From an uncultured Pseudomonadota bacterium (GTDB lineage: Bacteria > Pseudomonadota > Gammaproteobacteria > Steroidobacterales > Steroidobacteraceae), in contig CAILZL010000040.1 in NCBI GenBank assembly GCA_903838705.1, positions 62,001-126,000 of the forward strand: a stretch of 64,000 nucleotides of DNA, in the 5' to 3' direction. This document shows positions 45,889 through 56,073 of the stretch, piece after piece (positions within the stretch are counted from its first letter, which is position 1; each line of letters starts with the position of its first letter). The notes beneath the pieces were generated by a model, which was not told where the DNA came from, searched no databases, and worked only from the letters and a program-made list of their open reading frames with translations. A program made the translations under genes and the position numbers.

Positions 45889-48198
45889 CTACTTTGTCCT
45901 GGCCAGCTCCAGCAACAGCTGCTGCGCAGGACGGAAATTCGGCGCCACTTCCAGCACCATCAATACATTCTTTCTGGCCTCAGCATTACGCTGTAATGCC
46001 TGCAATGCCCGGGCAAGCCGATAGTACGCGGTTGCCCGATCAGGCGGATCAAGTTTGAGTGCGGCCTGGAATTCAGAAAGCGCTTCAGCGGGGCGCTTGA
46101 GCGTCAGTAACGTGTCGCCCAGTTCACCATGCACCTCGTAATTAAAGGGAGTGACATAGTTAATTGCATCCAGCACCAGTGCTGCTTCGCTGAACTTCTG
46201 CTGGCTGCGCAATCGGGTTGCCAGCCAGCGCAACGCCTCCGGATCATGACCACCGCGTTTGAAATAGGTTTCCAGCGTTGTTTGCGCCTGCGCGGCTCTA
46301 TCTGTTCCGTTATAGGCACGGGCAAGCGCCACATAAGGACTGCCGCCCTCCACATCATTTGGCAACACGCTTAAAGCTGCCTGAGCAGATTGCATCACGG
46401 TAGCCCAGTCAGCATGTGAGAAGGCAGCCTGCATGGTGCTGCGATCATTTTCCCAGGCATCAAAATGGTCAAACAGGTTACTGAATTCACGCTGCATGAA
46501 CGCGTTGAAACGTGTGTCGAATTCCTTTGGTGATATCTTGAAAACTGATTGCACCGCTTTGCTGGTATCCATACCGCTTTTGAAAGCAGCCAGCATGTCA
46601 TTGAAACGCGCGGTACCGAATTCGCGGTCAATGAACTCACAGATCAGCCCGGCCTGCATATAGGACACCATCACCTGTCCGGGTGTTTCGGGACGGATGA
46701 ATCCTCTGTCCAGCTCGGCCACCGGCAGAGCCTTGCCAGCCTTGAATGCCGCATACACTTCGGCAGGAATGCTGATCCCCTTTACAGGGCCACTGCTCCA
46801 TTCTTCATAAACTGAAATGCCCTCACTGAACCAGCGTGGTACGCGGTGATCAGTGGATTCAAGCGTGAACACGTGTGCCAGTTCATGCCACAGTGTCGTG
46901 CCCCAGTGAAATTCATCCGTGGCACGTGAAGAAGGTGAATCCATTGCCACTACATACCCGAAGGTCACACCCAGCAAGCCCAGCCCCGGCTCACCGGCAG
47001 TGCGCACAGCAAAATCCTCATGGTTGGGATAGACCTCGACAACCACCGGCTCTTTCAGCTTGAAATTGAATTGCTTCGTATATACAGCAATGGCTTCTTC
47101 AGTAAGCTTGCGTGCATAGGGGCCAAGGACTGCGCTTTCTTTCTTGTGCAGGCGCAACACAATGGGAGTTTGATCACGAAGTGATTGAACACTACCGGTT
47201 TCATGCCCGGTGATTTCCGGATATGCCAGCACGTCATAGTCTTTCAACGAATCCAGCAAACGTAGCGTATTCACAGTAACCACGTTATAGGGATCACCCT
47301 TGTAGGCAGCCTCCATCTGCTCACGAGCTGCGCTGATCTGATTGTCGCGCAGCAGGCTGCTGCCATAATCCACCCGTGCTTCCCAGTTGTCAGGCTGTAT
47401 CTGCACCGCACGCTTGTACAGGTCCACTGCTTCGCGTGTACGGCGGGTAATCACATAGAAGTGCGCAGGAATCGCATAGATATCACCATATGCAGGATTC
47501 TCGGCGAGCGCTTTCTTAACCCAGCTGCTCTGAGTGACATCGGTACCAAGCGGCGACAGCAACAGCTCAACAGAAGCCTGCAAAGCATATATTTCCAGCT
47601 GCGGCAGTTGTGCGGCCGTAGCAACCTGTGTTGCCTGGCTAAGCAGTTCAGCTGCACGACTGGTATCGCTGTCTTCGAGATTCACACGTGCTGCCAGCAA
47701 CAAAGCACGCAGCCTCGCGCCCGGCGGAACAGCGCTACCCTCCATCACAGGCTGCAGGTATGCATTAGCCTGAGTGGCAAATTGATACACCAGTACCGAG
47801 GCAGCACCGACCTGTGCAAAGGCGTAGTTTTTGTCAGCCTGCAAGGCTTCCTGATAAAGCTTCAATGCCTCCGAATTCTGGTGCGTCTCGGCATACAGCT
47901 CGCCCCAGCGTGTCAGTAATGCCGGAGTGGAACGCTGCTTGACGGCCGCACCAAACAATTCATTGGCGCTCTTTACATCACCGAGCGCCCACGCCACTTC
48001 GGCGCGGATGGCAAGACTGCTGGAACTGGTCAACAAGCCACGATAACAACGACTTGCTGCATCCCGCTGCCCGCGCCATGTCAGTTGATCACACGCAACC
48101 AGCGCGGTATCTGTCACTGCACCGTAGTGAATGCCACGCGCTGCCGCAGGCAATGCAAATAGCAGCAACATTGGAATGACAATGCCGGCGAATCTCAT
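45889..48198 (-). CDS. TPR protein with gluzincin-type (peptidase MA-like) metalloprotease domain
   Basis: 769 aa; signal peptide; TPRs; TTLWHELAHVFTLESTDHRVPRWFSEGISVYEEW (HExxH...E). Confidence 0.85.
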   Translation of the reverse strand: MRFAGIVIPMLLLFALPAAARGIHYGAVTDTALVACDQLTWRGQRDAASRCYRGLLTSSSSLAIRAEVAWALGDVKSANELFGAAVKQRSTPALLTRWGELYAETHQNSEALKLYQEALQADKNYAFAQVGAASVLVYQFATQANAYLQPVMEGSAVPPGARLRALLLAARVNLEDSDTSRAAELLSQATQVATAAQLPQLEIYALQASVELLLSPLGTDVTQSSWVKKALAENPAYGDIYAIPAHFYVITRRTREAVDLYKRAVQIQPDNWEARVDYGSSLLRDNQISAAREQMEAAYKGDPYNVVTVNTLRLLDSLKDYDVLAYPEITGHETGSVQSLRDQTPIVLRLHKKESAVLGPYARKLTEEAIAVYTKQFNFKLKEPVVVEVYPNHEDFAVRTAGEPGLGLLGVTFGYVVAMDSPSSRATDEFHWGTTLWHELAHVFTLESTDHRVPRWFSEGISVYEEWSSGPVKGISIPAEVYAAFKAGKALPVAELDRGFIRPETPGQVMVSYMQAGLICEFIDREFGTARFNDMLAAFKSGMDTSKAVQSVFKISPKEFDTRFNAFMQREFSNLFDHFDAWENDRSTMQAAFSHADWATVMQSAQAALSVLPNDVEGGSPYVALARAYNGTDRAAQAQTTLETYFKRGGHDPEALRWLATRLRSQQKFSEAALVLDAINYVTPFNYEVHGELGDTLLTLKRPAEALSEFQAALKLDPPDRATAYYRLARALQALQRNAEARKNVLMVLEVAPNFRPAQQLLLELARTK

Positions 48199-49121
48199 GG
48201 CGATCCACCACCCTGCACTGCCTTGCCCGACTCAGCATCAATTCGCGCATCCAGTTCAGCCAGTTGCAGCATCAAGGGTTCCAGCTGCCTGAAGTACTCC
48301 TCCTCAGCAAGACTGTCTTTACGGAGTCGTAGTTCTTCAATCTGACTGTCAAGCTGTTCGCGCTGCGCAATCAATCCGGAATTGGCTGCAGTGACGTGCA
48401 CTTCCGCACCCGCCAGCTGCGCAATGGCGAACACACCGGCACGCGCGCCGGTCAGTTGTGCATGTTCAGTCGCCAGACGCGACTCAGCCTCGTAGTAATC
48501 CTTGACCTTGCGCGACGCAAGATCAAAAGCTTCCTGTACGCTGATACGGCCATTCTTGTCAGTATCTGCCGCAGGTGCAGCCAGCGCTTCGGCAAACAGA
48601 TGACCGAATTGAGTGATGTTGCGCTCATTGCCGTTGCGAGTAGCCGTCACGATAATGCGGGCCTCTTTTTTGAGCGCTTCCTGTAAAGCACCGCTTGAAC
48701 TGCCTGTTGCGACGATCAACTGACTTTCGGATTTGATCGCATCCAGCATTCTGGCCAGTTCCGCACCACTGAGATCGGCACCGGGAATATTGAATTTGTA
48801 TTCATAACCATCGTACGTGCCATGTCCGATCAGGTAGATCGCAAGCCGGTCTTCCTTGTTCAGACTGATTGCCCATTGCCGCAGTACCGCCATGATGTTG
48901 GCACGCGTTGCTGCTTCACCGTTCAATACCTGCAAATGATCAGCGCTGGTCAGCCCCGCGCTGGCAGCCCGGATTGCGGCCACCTCCTTGTCAAACTGCT
49001 TCTGGTAGACCACCTCTCCGCCCAGCCCCTCAATGACCAGCACGTTGAGTTCTGCCCGTGCAGAGACACCAGCCAGCAGCAGAACAAGCAGCACAGCAAG
49101 ATTGCCTTGCAATTTTTTCAT
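48195..49121 (-). CDS. Secreted caspase-fold (C13/C14-like) protein, apparently lacking the catalytic Cys; EF-hand-like loop
   Basis: Signal peptide; LAIYLIGHGTYDGYEYKFNIPGADLSGAELARMLDAI...LIVATGSSSGALQEAL; DTDKNGRISVQE. Confidence 0.65.
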   Translation of the reverse strand: MKKLQGNLAVLLVLLLAGVSARAELNVLVIEGLGGEVVYQKQFDKEVAAIRAASAGLTSADHLQVLNGEAATRANIMAVLRQWAISLNKEDRLAIYLIGHGTYDGYEYKFNIPGADLSGAELARMLDAIKSESQLIVATGSSSGALQEALKKEARIIVTATRNGNERNITQFGHLFAEALAAPAADTDKNGRISVQEAFDLASRKVKDYYEAESRLATEHAQLTGARAGVFAIAQLAGAEVHVTAANSGLIAQREQLDSQIEELRLRKDSLAEEEYFRQLEPLMLQLAELDARIDAESGKAVQGGGSP

Positions 49122-49153
49122 TGAGCCGCATGACAGACTGAATAAGAGTGACA

Positions 49154-51382
49154 TCAGATTACCCCCCAACGACGGCGCAATATCCACTCGGAGGCTTTCA
49201 ACAACAACAGCACCAGAAAATTGATCGGCATGTCCCACAAAGTTCTGGTCTGCTGTTCAGAGATACCGGAAGGTGAGAAGCGGATCGCTTCAGGCAGGCC
49301 GGCAAGATTGTCGGCACTCCAGTACTGACCACCGGTCGCCGCCGCCAGTTGCGACAGCAAACTGCGATTCTGGCGCAATGAAAAATATTCAGCAGTTCCC
49401 TGATCATGGTGTACGGCTGTATGCGCAGTGCCCACCACTTCCTTGCCACGCCGTGCCTGCATGTCCATGTAAAAAGTGCCGGAAGCATCGGGCGCATATT
49501 TCGCTTCATACACACCGGGCTGATCAGTAACGGGTTTCAGATTGATATTTTCTGTTGCGCCAGAAGGTGAAGTGGTGATAGCGGTCACCTGCAAATCCCG
49601 TTGTGGCTGAAAACTCTTGTCACGCAACGTCGCACGGACACGCAGATCATCACCAGTTGCCGTCGCAGCAAACTCCACCGGTCTGGACACATCAGTAACC
49701 AGACCACGCATCACCTGACGCCAGAAAAATTCATGATGCTGATCTTCGACAGGCAGACTCATCTGCCAGCGCCAGCTCCCCCCCGTAGCAAATACAGCAG
49801 CATGGCCACGACCATAGGCCTGAGTCACAAACAGGGGTTGCTCCTTGTTCTGCACCTTCACAGTCATCAGCGTGGAGGCAGCGGGCTTGAGTGCGCCCAG
49901 ATCCTGGTAGTCAGCCAGCATAGGCAAGGCATTCCACTGCCTGGTGTTGTCTGCCGGATCATCGCTGAACTTGAGCCAGGATTCGCGCTGACCCCTCGAC
50001 GTGAGGCTGGCCTGAGCCTGAACGCGATGAAAACTCTTTCCAGGATCAGGAAGCTTCACCGGCAACACTTCATTCAGGGAAGTATTGGCCCACCCGCCTT
50101 CGCTCAGCGCTTTGGAACCACCGAGCATCAGCAGACTGCCGCCACGCAGATTCACAAACTCCTGCATCAGTTGTAGCTGCACCTTGCTGAAATACGCTGC
50201 CTGAATATTGCCAAGCACCAGTGCGTGATACTTGAACAAGTCCTCGCGCGTCACAGGAAATCCATCCTTGAGCTCATCAGCGTTCTCAACACCCTGACGA
50301 TAAAGACCGTTGGTGGTGGTACGCAGCATCGACACCAGCCGCACGCTTTTGTCCGCCTCAAGCGCACGACGCATGAATTTGTATTCCCAGCGCGGCTCGC
50401 CTTCCACATACAGTACCGGCGCCACATCACTGGCAACATTGACCAGCTGGGTGCGAATGTTGTTGCGCAGCTCGCGTTCCTTGTCAGATCCGATCAACTC
50501 GAATTTGAGATCGCGATAACCGCTGTCATTCATGTCGAATTCAATCCATGCAGTACTGATCGTCGTGTCCTTGGGCAGGATGATTTCCCTGGCCGCCAGC
50601 AGCTTGTCACCATCGCTGATACGGATTCTCGCTATGCCGGCACCGTCATGACGAACAGCTATCCGTGCCGCCAGCTTGCTGCCCGGCAGTGTGGTGGTCG
50701 GCACCAGCACACTGTCCAGCTCCACATCTTCCGGCATCTGTTCGCGGCCAATACCAATAACATGCACGGGCACACCGAACCGGCTGATCTCTGCCAGTTG
50801 GGCAGGATCAAGCTGCCCGGTATTCTCCGAACCATCACTCAGCAATACCACCGCACCCAGCGGGGTAGTGCGCGAGGCATTCAAAACCTGCAGCACCGAA
50901 TCACCAATCCGGGTGGCCGAACCAGATTCAGGCAATGCGTCAAAACTGTCCTGTTTGATGGCATTTGCGGCGAAGGTGTAACGACGTAATTGATAATCTC
51001 TGCTCAGATCAGCAAATACCGCATTGCCCAGCACTCCCTTTGCCTGCTGCATACGGGTGGCATCGGCGTCCGGCACGCTCATACTGGCTGAGGTATCGAG
51101 CATCAGAGCGACACTGTTTTCGCCGGAGCGCAATGACTTGATCAGTAAGGCAGGTTGCCACATCACCCACAATACCAGCGCCCACATGGCCAGCTGTAAG
51201 GCGCTGATCACCAGCATACGCGATGGGCCCAGGATGCGACCGCGCCGCCAGGCCAGCAGCATCAACAGTGCTGCACCGGCCAGCCATAGCAGCAGCATGG
51301 CAGTAACCGGCCAGTCACGAAGATAAATGAGCTCGCCGAACCGGAACTCACCTGCTGGATACTTGAACAAGAATTCAAACAC
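49154..51382 (-). CDS. vWA / glutamine-amidotransferase-like membrane protein
   Basis: 742 aa; N-terminal TMs; VALMLDTSASMSVPDADATRMQQAKG (MIDAS DxSxS); LLMLGGSKALSEGGWANTSLNEVLPVKLPD; C-terminal TM. Confidence 0.82.
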   Translation of the reverse strand: MFEFLFKYPAGEFRFGELIYLRDWPVTAMLLLWLAGAALLMLLAWRRGRILGPSRMLVISALQLAMWALVLWVMWQPALLIKSLRSGENSVALMLDTSASMSVPDADATRMQQAKGVLGNAVFADLSRDYQLRRYTFAANAIKQDSFDALPESGSATRIGDSVLQVLNASRTTPLGAVVLLSDGSENTGQLDPAQLAEISRFGVPVHVIGIGREQMPEDVELDSVLVPTTTLPGSKLAARIAVRHDGAGIARIRISDGDKLLAAREIILPKDTTISTAWIEFDMNDSGYRDLKFELIGSDKERELRNNIRTQLVNVASDVAPVLYVEGEPRWEYKFMRRALEADKSVRLVSMLRTTTNGLYRQGVENADELKDGFPVTREDLFKYHALVLGNIQAAYFSKVQLQLMQEFVNLRGGSLLMLGGSKALSEGGWANTSLNEVLPVKLPDPGKSFHRVQAQASLTSRGQRESWLKFSDDPADNTRQWNALPMLADYQDLGALKPAASTLMTVKVQNKEQPLFVTQAYGRGHAAVFATGGSWRWQMSLPVEDQHHEFFWRQVMRGLVTDVSRPVEFAATATGDDLRVRATLRDKSFQPQRDLQVTAITTSPSGATENINLKPVTDQPGVYEAKYAPDASGTFYMDMQARRGKEVVGTAHTAVHHDQGTAEYFSLRQNRSLLSQLAAATGGQYWSADNLAGLPEAIRFSPSGISEQQTRTLWDMPINFLVLLLLKASEWILRRRWGVI

Positions 51383-51558
51383 TGGCTGCTCGACACCTAT
51401 TCTTAGTCATTGCGGCTCCTGCACTGCCGCAATTACAACTTCGGGCAGTTACCCTGCACTTATACCAGCCCCGGAAATTCGCTCAAGCAAAGAAAGGACA
51501 ATGGCAGGAAGTGGCATACTCTATGTCAATAATCATTACTCCCGACTGCACTCAAACC

Positions 51559-51903
51559 ATGTACGAAGCAAAACAGCATGCGCTCGCAACACGATCTCTG
51601 TTCGTTCGGCGGATAGCACTCCATGCTGCGGCTGCCGCCGCGTTGATCCTGTTATCACTGGCCATCGGCATGAGCGGCTACATGGCATTCGAACATCTTG
51701 ACCGCATTGATGCCTTCCTCAATGCCAGCATGCTGCTGGGCGGCATGGGGCCCGTTGACCTGCCCCGGACTGAAGCGGGCAAAGTGTTCGCCGGCCTGTA
51801 TGCGCTGTATGCCGGTCTGGTCTTTCTGGTCACGGTGGGGCTGGTGTTTGCACCGCTCATCCACCGGATCATGCACCGGTTTCATCTGGAAAATGACAAA
51901 TGA
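51559..51903 (+). CDS. Hypothetical two/three-TM membrane protein
   Basis: LHAAAAAALILLSLAIGMSGYMAFEHLDRIDAFLNASMLLGGMGPVDLPRTEAGKVFAGLYALYAGLVFLVTVGLVFAPLIHRIMHRFHLE. Confidence 0.7.
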   Translation: MYEAKQHALATRSLFVRRIALHAAAAAALILLSLAIGMSGYMAFEHLDRIDAFLNASMLLGGMGPVDLPRTEAGKVFAGLYALYAGLVFLVTVGLVFAPLIHRIMHRFHLENDK

Positions 51904-51973
51904 TCCCGGTTGGCACAGCGCGTTGCGCCGGACATTGATAGGCTAGCCATCCGATTTTTCAGTGACCGGATTC

Positions 51974-53893
51974 ATGCCTGATCAACCCCTGCGCGTTCTG
52001 TCGCTCATCCCGCCGATGACGCAGCTCAATACGCCATATCCCTCCACGGCGTATCTCACCGGTTTTCTGCGTTCGCGCGAGGTGGACGCCGCACAGGAAG
52101 ACCTGGCGCTGGAACTGGTACTGCAACTGTTCTCAGTGGAAGGACTACAAGCACTGCATGACTGCATGCTTGCCCTGCCAGCACGCAACCATTCCCGGCA
52201 CTTGCAGGACTTCGCAGCGAACTTCCAGCGATACCTTACAACCATCACCGCCACCATCAGTTTCCTGCAGGGTCATGATTCCACCCTGGCACATCGCATC
52301 GTCAGCCGCACTTTCCTGCCTGAAGGGTCGCGCTTTGCGTCACTTGACGCGTATGCAAATGAAGAAGGACATGATCCGCTGGCCTGGGCATTCGGCTCAC
52401 TGGGCGTTCAGGATCGCGCACGGCATCTGGCTACGCTGTACCTGAATGATCTGGCGGATGTGGTACGTGATGCGGTGGATGAACGTTTTGAGTTTGTACG
52501 CTACGGTGAATCACTGGCGCAGAGCCAGCCTACTTTCGAGCCACTGGCGCAGGCTCTCGCAGCCCCGCCTAATCTGATCGACGATATCCTGCAGCAACTG
52601 ACGGTCGCGGCAGTGGATCAGCATCAGCCTGACATGGTGCTGATATCGGTGCCCTTCCCCGGCGCGGTATATGCGGCCTTCCGAATTGCACAGCGTATCA
52701 AGACACATAACGCAGCCATCATCACCGTACTGGGTGGTGGCTATGTAAATACCGAACTACGCGAACTAAGTGAACCGCGAGTATTTGATTACTTTGACTA
52801 TGTCACGCTGGATGATGGTGAGCTGCCGGTGCTTGCCTTGCTTGAACATTTGCAGGGAAAACGCAGTCAGCAGGAACTGGTCCGCACATTTATCCGTTCA
52901 GCCCGCACTCAATCCGTTGAATTCATCAACCACAACGAACCTGACATTCCATTTGCGGAAGTGGGAACACCCACCTGGGATGGCCTGCCTCTGGATCGTT
53001 ACCTTTCCTTGCTGGACATGCTCAACCCCATGCACCGGCTATGGTCGGATGGCCGCTGGAACAAACTCACGGTTGCACATGGCTGCTACTGGAAAAAATG
53101 CAGCTTCTGCGATGTCAGCCTTGATTACATATCACGTTATGAAGCCGCCTCGGCCACCCTGCTGGCTGACCGCATCGAAACCATCATCACGGAAACCGGC
53201 CAGACAGGCTTTCACTTTGTCGATGAAGCCGCGCCACCGAAATCTCTGAAAGCACTTGCGCAGGAATTGCAGCACCGTAATCTCTCGATTTCATGGTGGG
53301 GCAATATCCGTTTTGAAAAGTCGTTCACGCCTGAGCTTTGTCAGTTACTGGCGGATAGCGGCTGCATTGCAATCTCGGGCGGGCTGGAAGTCGCTTCCGA
53401 TCGCCTGCTGAAGCTGATGAAGAAGGGCGTATCTGTTGCCCAGGTAGCACGCGTCACCAAAGCATTTACCGATGCAGGTATTCTGGTGCATGCCTATCTC
53501 ATGTACGGGTTTCCCACTCAAACCGTACAGGACACGGTGGATGCACTGGAGTACGTACGCCAGCTGTTTGCCGAGGGCTGCATTCAGTCAGGGTTCTTTC
53601 ACCGCTTCACCTGCACGGTGCACTCACCTGTCGGCATGCACCCGGAACAGTATGGCGTGCAACTGGTACACCCGCCCCAAACCAGTTTTGCCAGAAACGA
53701 TATCAGCTTCATCGACCCGACCGGCGTGGATCACGATGCACTGGGTATCGCACTGAATAAGGCACTGTATAACTACATGCATGGCATCGGTCTTGAACAG
53801 GATGTACGCAGCTGGTTTACCGGTCACGTTCCGCAAACCACCGTACCCGGCGATTTCATCGCGCGCGCATTGAGCAACACTGACCTGAATTGA
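51974..53893 (+). CDS. B12-binding-domain radical SAM protein
   Basis: LTVAHGCYWKKCSFCDVSLDYISRYE (Cx4Cx2C cluster); N-terminal PDMVLISVPFPGAVYAAFRIAQRIKTHNAAIITVLGGGYVNTELREL (cobalamin-binding-like fold). Confidence 0.9.
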   Translation: MPDQPLRVLSLIPPMTQLNTPYPSTAYLTGFLRSREVDAAQEDLALELVLQLFSVEGLQALHDCMLALPARNHSRHLQDFAANFQRYLTTITATISFLQGHDSTLAHRIVSRTFLPEGSRFASLDAYANEEGHDPLAWAFGSLGVQDRARHLATLYLNDLADVVRDAVDERFEFVRYGESLAQSQPTFEPLAQALAAPPNLIDDILQQLTVAAVDQHQPDMVLISVPFPGAVYAAFRIAQRIKTHNAAIITVLGGGYVNTELRELSEPRVFDYFDYVTLDDGELPVLALLEHLQGKRSQQELVRTFIRSARTQSVEFINHNEPDIPFAEVGTPTWDGLPLDRYLSLLDMLNPMHRLWSDGRWNKLTVAHGCYWKKCSFCDVSLDYISRYEAASATLLADRIETIITETGQTGFHFVDEAAPPKSLKALAQELQHRNLSISWWGNIRFEKSFTPELCQLLADSGCIAISGGLEVASDRLLKLMKKGVSVAQVARVTKAFTDAGILVHAYLMYGFPTQTVQDTVDALEYVRQLFAEGCIQSGFFHRFTCTVHSPVGMHPEQYGVQLVHPPQTSFARNDISFIDPTGVDHDALGIALNKALYNYMHGIGLEQDVRSWFTGHVPQTTVPGDFIARALSNTDLN

Positions 53894-53971
53894 CAGCAAG
53901 CTCTCAGATTCGCTGGCTATTTGGTGAAGGCTCACGGAATAATGCGCAGCCTTTAAACCTGCCCGTAAGCC

Positions 53972-54685
53972 ATGACCGACAACGATTCTGTAACCAGCGA
54001 ACCTGAAAACCTCAAGCATCGCCGTATCCGCAGTTTTGTGCTGCGCATGGGGCGCATGACCGCAGGCCAGCAACGCGCGCTAGATGCACTCTGGCCACGC
54101 TTCGGCATCGAGTACACCACTGACTCACTGAATCTGGATGAGGTATTCGGTCGCCATGCACCGCGCATGATCGAGATCGGTTTCGGCACAGGTGAAGCAC
54201 TGTGCGCTTATGCGCAAGCCCACCCTGAAGTGGATTGCCTTGGTATTGAAGTGCATCGACCCGGTGCCGGACATCTGTTATTGCAGGTCGAACAGTATGG
54301 CATCAGCAATGTGCGCGCCAGCTGTCATGATGCCGTGGAAGTACTCACGCACCAGCTTGTTCCCGCCAGCATTGATGCAGTACACATTTTCTTTCCTGAC
54401 CCCTGGCACAAGGCACGGCATCATAAAAGACGCCTGATCCAGCCTGTATTTGCAGATCTGCTGGCGCGTGTACTCAAACCCGGCGGCATATTGCGACTGG
54501 CCACTGACTGGCAGCATTACGCCGAGCACATGCGCGCGGTGCTGGATGTTCATCCGTCTTTCACCAATGTCGCCGATGACACCGGCTACATGCCCAGACC
54601 GGATGATCGTCCTCTCACCCGTTTTGAACGCCGTGGCCATCGCCTCGGTCATGGTGTGTGGGACATGGCTTATCAGCGTCGCTGA
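53972..54685 (+). CDS. trmB: tRNA (guanine-N7-)-methyltransferase
   Basis: RRIRSFVLRMGRMTAGQQRAL; MIEIGFGTGEALCAYAQAHPEVDCLGIEVHRPGAGHLL; IHIFFPDPWHKARHHKRRL. Confidence 0.97.
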   Translation: MTDNDSVTSEPENLKHRRIRSFVLRMGRMTAGQQRALDALWPRFGIEYTTDSLNLDEVFGRHAPRMIEIGFGTGEALCAYAQAHPEVDCLGIEVHRPGAGHLLLQVEQYGISNVRASCHDAVEVLTHQLVPASIDAVHIFFPDPWHKARHHKRRLIQPVFADLLARVLKPGGILRLATDWQHYAEHMRAVLDVHPSFTNVADDTGYMPRPDDRPLTRFERRGHRLGHGVWDMAYQRR

Positions 54686-54729
54686 AACACTGACCTGACT
54701 CATCACGCAATAAGGCCTGCACTCCAGTC

Positions 54730-55962
54730 ATGTCCACCGACACGCCTTCCCCGGTCAACAGAAAAATAGGCTTTGTTGAATTTCTGGTACTGGCCGCAGC
54801 CTTGATGGCCTGTCAGGCTCTCGCCATTGATGCGATGTTGCCCGCCCTGCCCACCATCGCCGCTGCCTTTAATGTGGACAACGAGAATCATGCGCAGTGG
54901 GTGGTGACCGCCTATGTAGCCGGCATGGGCTGCGGGCAATTGTTCTGGGGTGTGCTCTCGGATCGCTTCGGACGTCGGCCTGTATTGCTGACAGGCTTAT
55001 CGCTATATGTTCTGGCCGCATTGCTCGCTGGCTACTCAAACAGCTTTACAGGATTACTCGGCTGGCGCTATGTGCACGGACTGGCGGCTGCATGTGTGGT
55101 GGTGTCACGCTCGGTGATCCGCGACCTGTATTCAGGCCGCCAGATGGCGCGCATAATGTCGCTGACCTTCATCGTATTTATCATGGTGCCTATCATGGCA
55201 CCTACAATCGGTCAGGGCATTCTGCAACTGGCTCCCTGGCGCTATCTGTTTGTGCTGTTCAGCGTGTATGGCGCTACGGTGTGGACATGGGTGCTGCTGC
55301 GTCTGCCGGAGACTCTGCATCCGGAATACAGACTCACACTCACCGTGACGCATATGGCGCAATCCGCCAGAAGAGTAGTGAATGATCGTGCCTCGGTGTT
55401 TTACACGCTTTCAGTGGCTGTGATATTCGGCTCAATGATCGGCTACATCGGTATGGTGCAACAGATTTTCGCCGGGGTATTTCATCGACCCGGCCTGATG
55501 CCAACCATGTTTGCGGTATGCGCAGGGTCCATGGGTGTGACCTCGTTCATCAATTCACGTATCGTGGAACGGATTGGCATGCGTAGAGTGTCGCAAACAG
55601 GCTTGCTGCTGTTCATCACGCTCAGCAGTACGCACGCATTGATCGCGGCACTGGGTATGGAAACATTAACTACCTTCGTCATGCTGCAAGCAGCCACCAT
55701 GAGCTGTATGGGTTTGATGGTTGCCAACTTCGGTACCATGGCAATGGAGTCGATGGCATCAGTCGCCGGTATTGCAGCCTCGTTTCAGGGGTTTGTCAGC
55801 ACCACCGGCGGTGCCCTGGTCGGCGCGCTGATCGGCCGTCAGTTCAACAACTCTACCGTGCCGCTGGCCACGGGTGCTGCACTGTGTGGTCTGCTTGCAT
55901 TTTCGTTTGTCATGATTGCAGAGAGAGGCCGACTGTTCCGCCCGCACCATTCGGCAGGTTGA
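54730..55962 (+). CDS. MFS transporter (Bcr/CflA-like)
   Basis: AIDAMLPALPTIAAAFNVDNENHAQWVVTAYVAGMGCGQLFWGVLSDRFGRRPVLLTGLSLY. Confidence 0.92.
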   Translation: MSTDTPSPVNRKIGFVEFLVLAAALMACQALAIDAMLPALPTIAAAFNVDNENHAQWVVTAYVAGMGCGQLFWGVLSDRFGRRPVLLTGLSLYVLAALLAGYSNSFTGLLGWRYVHGLAAACVVVSRSVIRDLYSGRQMARIMSLTFIVFIMVPIMAPTIGQGILQLAPWRYLFVLFSVYGATVWTWVLLRLPETLHPEYRLTLTVTHMAQSARRVVNDRASVFYTLSVAVIFGSMIGYIGMVQQIFAGVFHRPGLMPTMFAVCAGSMGVTSFINSRIVERIGMRRVSQTGLLLFITLSSTHALIAALGMETLTTFVMLQAATMSCMGLMVANFGTMAMESMASVAGIAASFQGFVSTTGGALVGALIGRQFNNSTVPLATGAALCGLLAFSFVMIAERGRLFRPHHSAG

Positions 55963-56073
55963 AGAAAAGTGAACACCGGTCATTAAGGGTAATTGCCGGT
56001 GTATAGTCACGATGAATGGCGCACCCCGCCATCCGGTACCGGGTTTTCAATTTACTCAGCAAGAGCAAACTCC

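Noticed and set aside
50225-50989. 254-aa plus-strand ORF
   Set aside because: Fully antisense to the vWA/GATase-like gene; composition typical of a shadow ORF.
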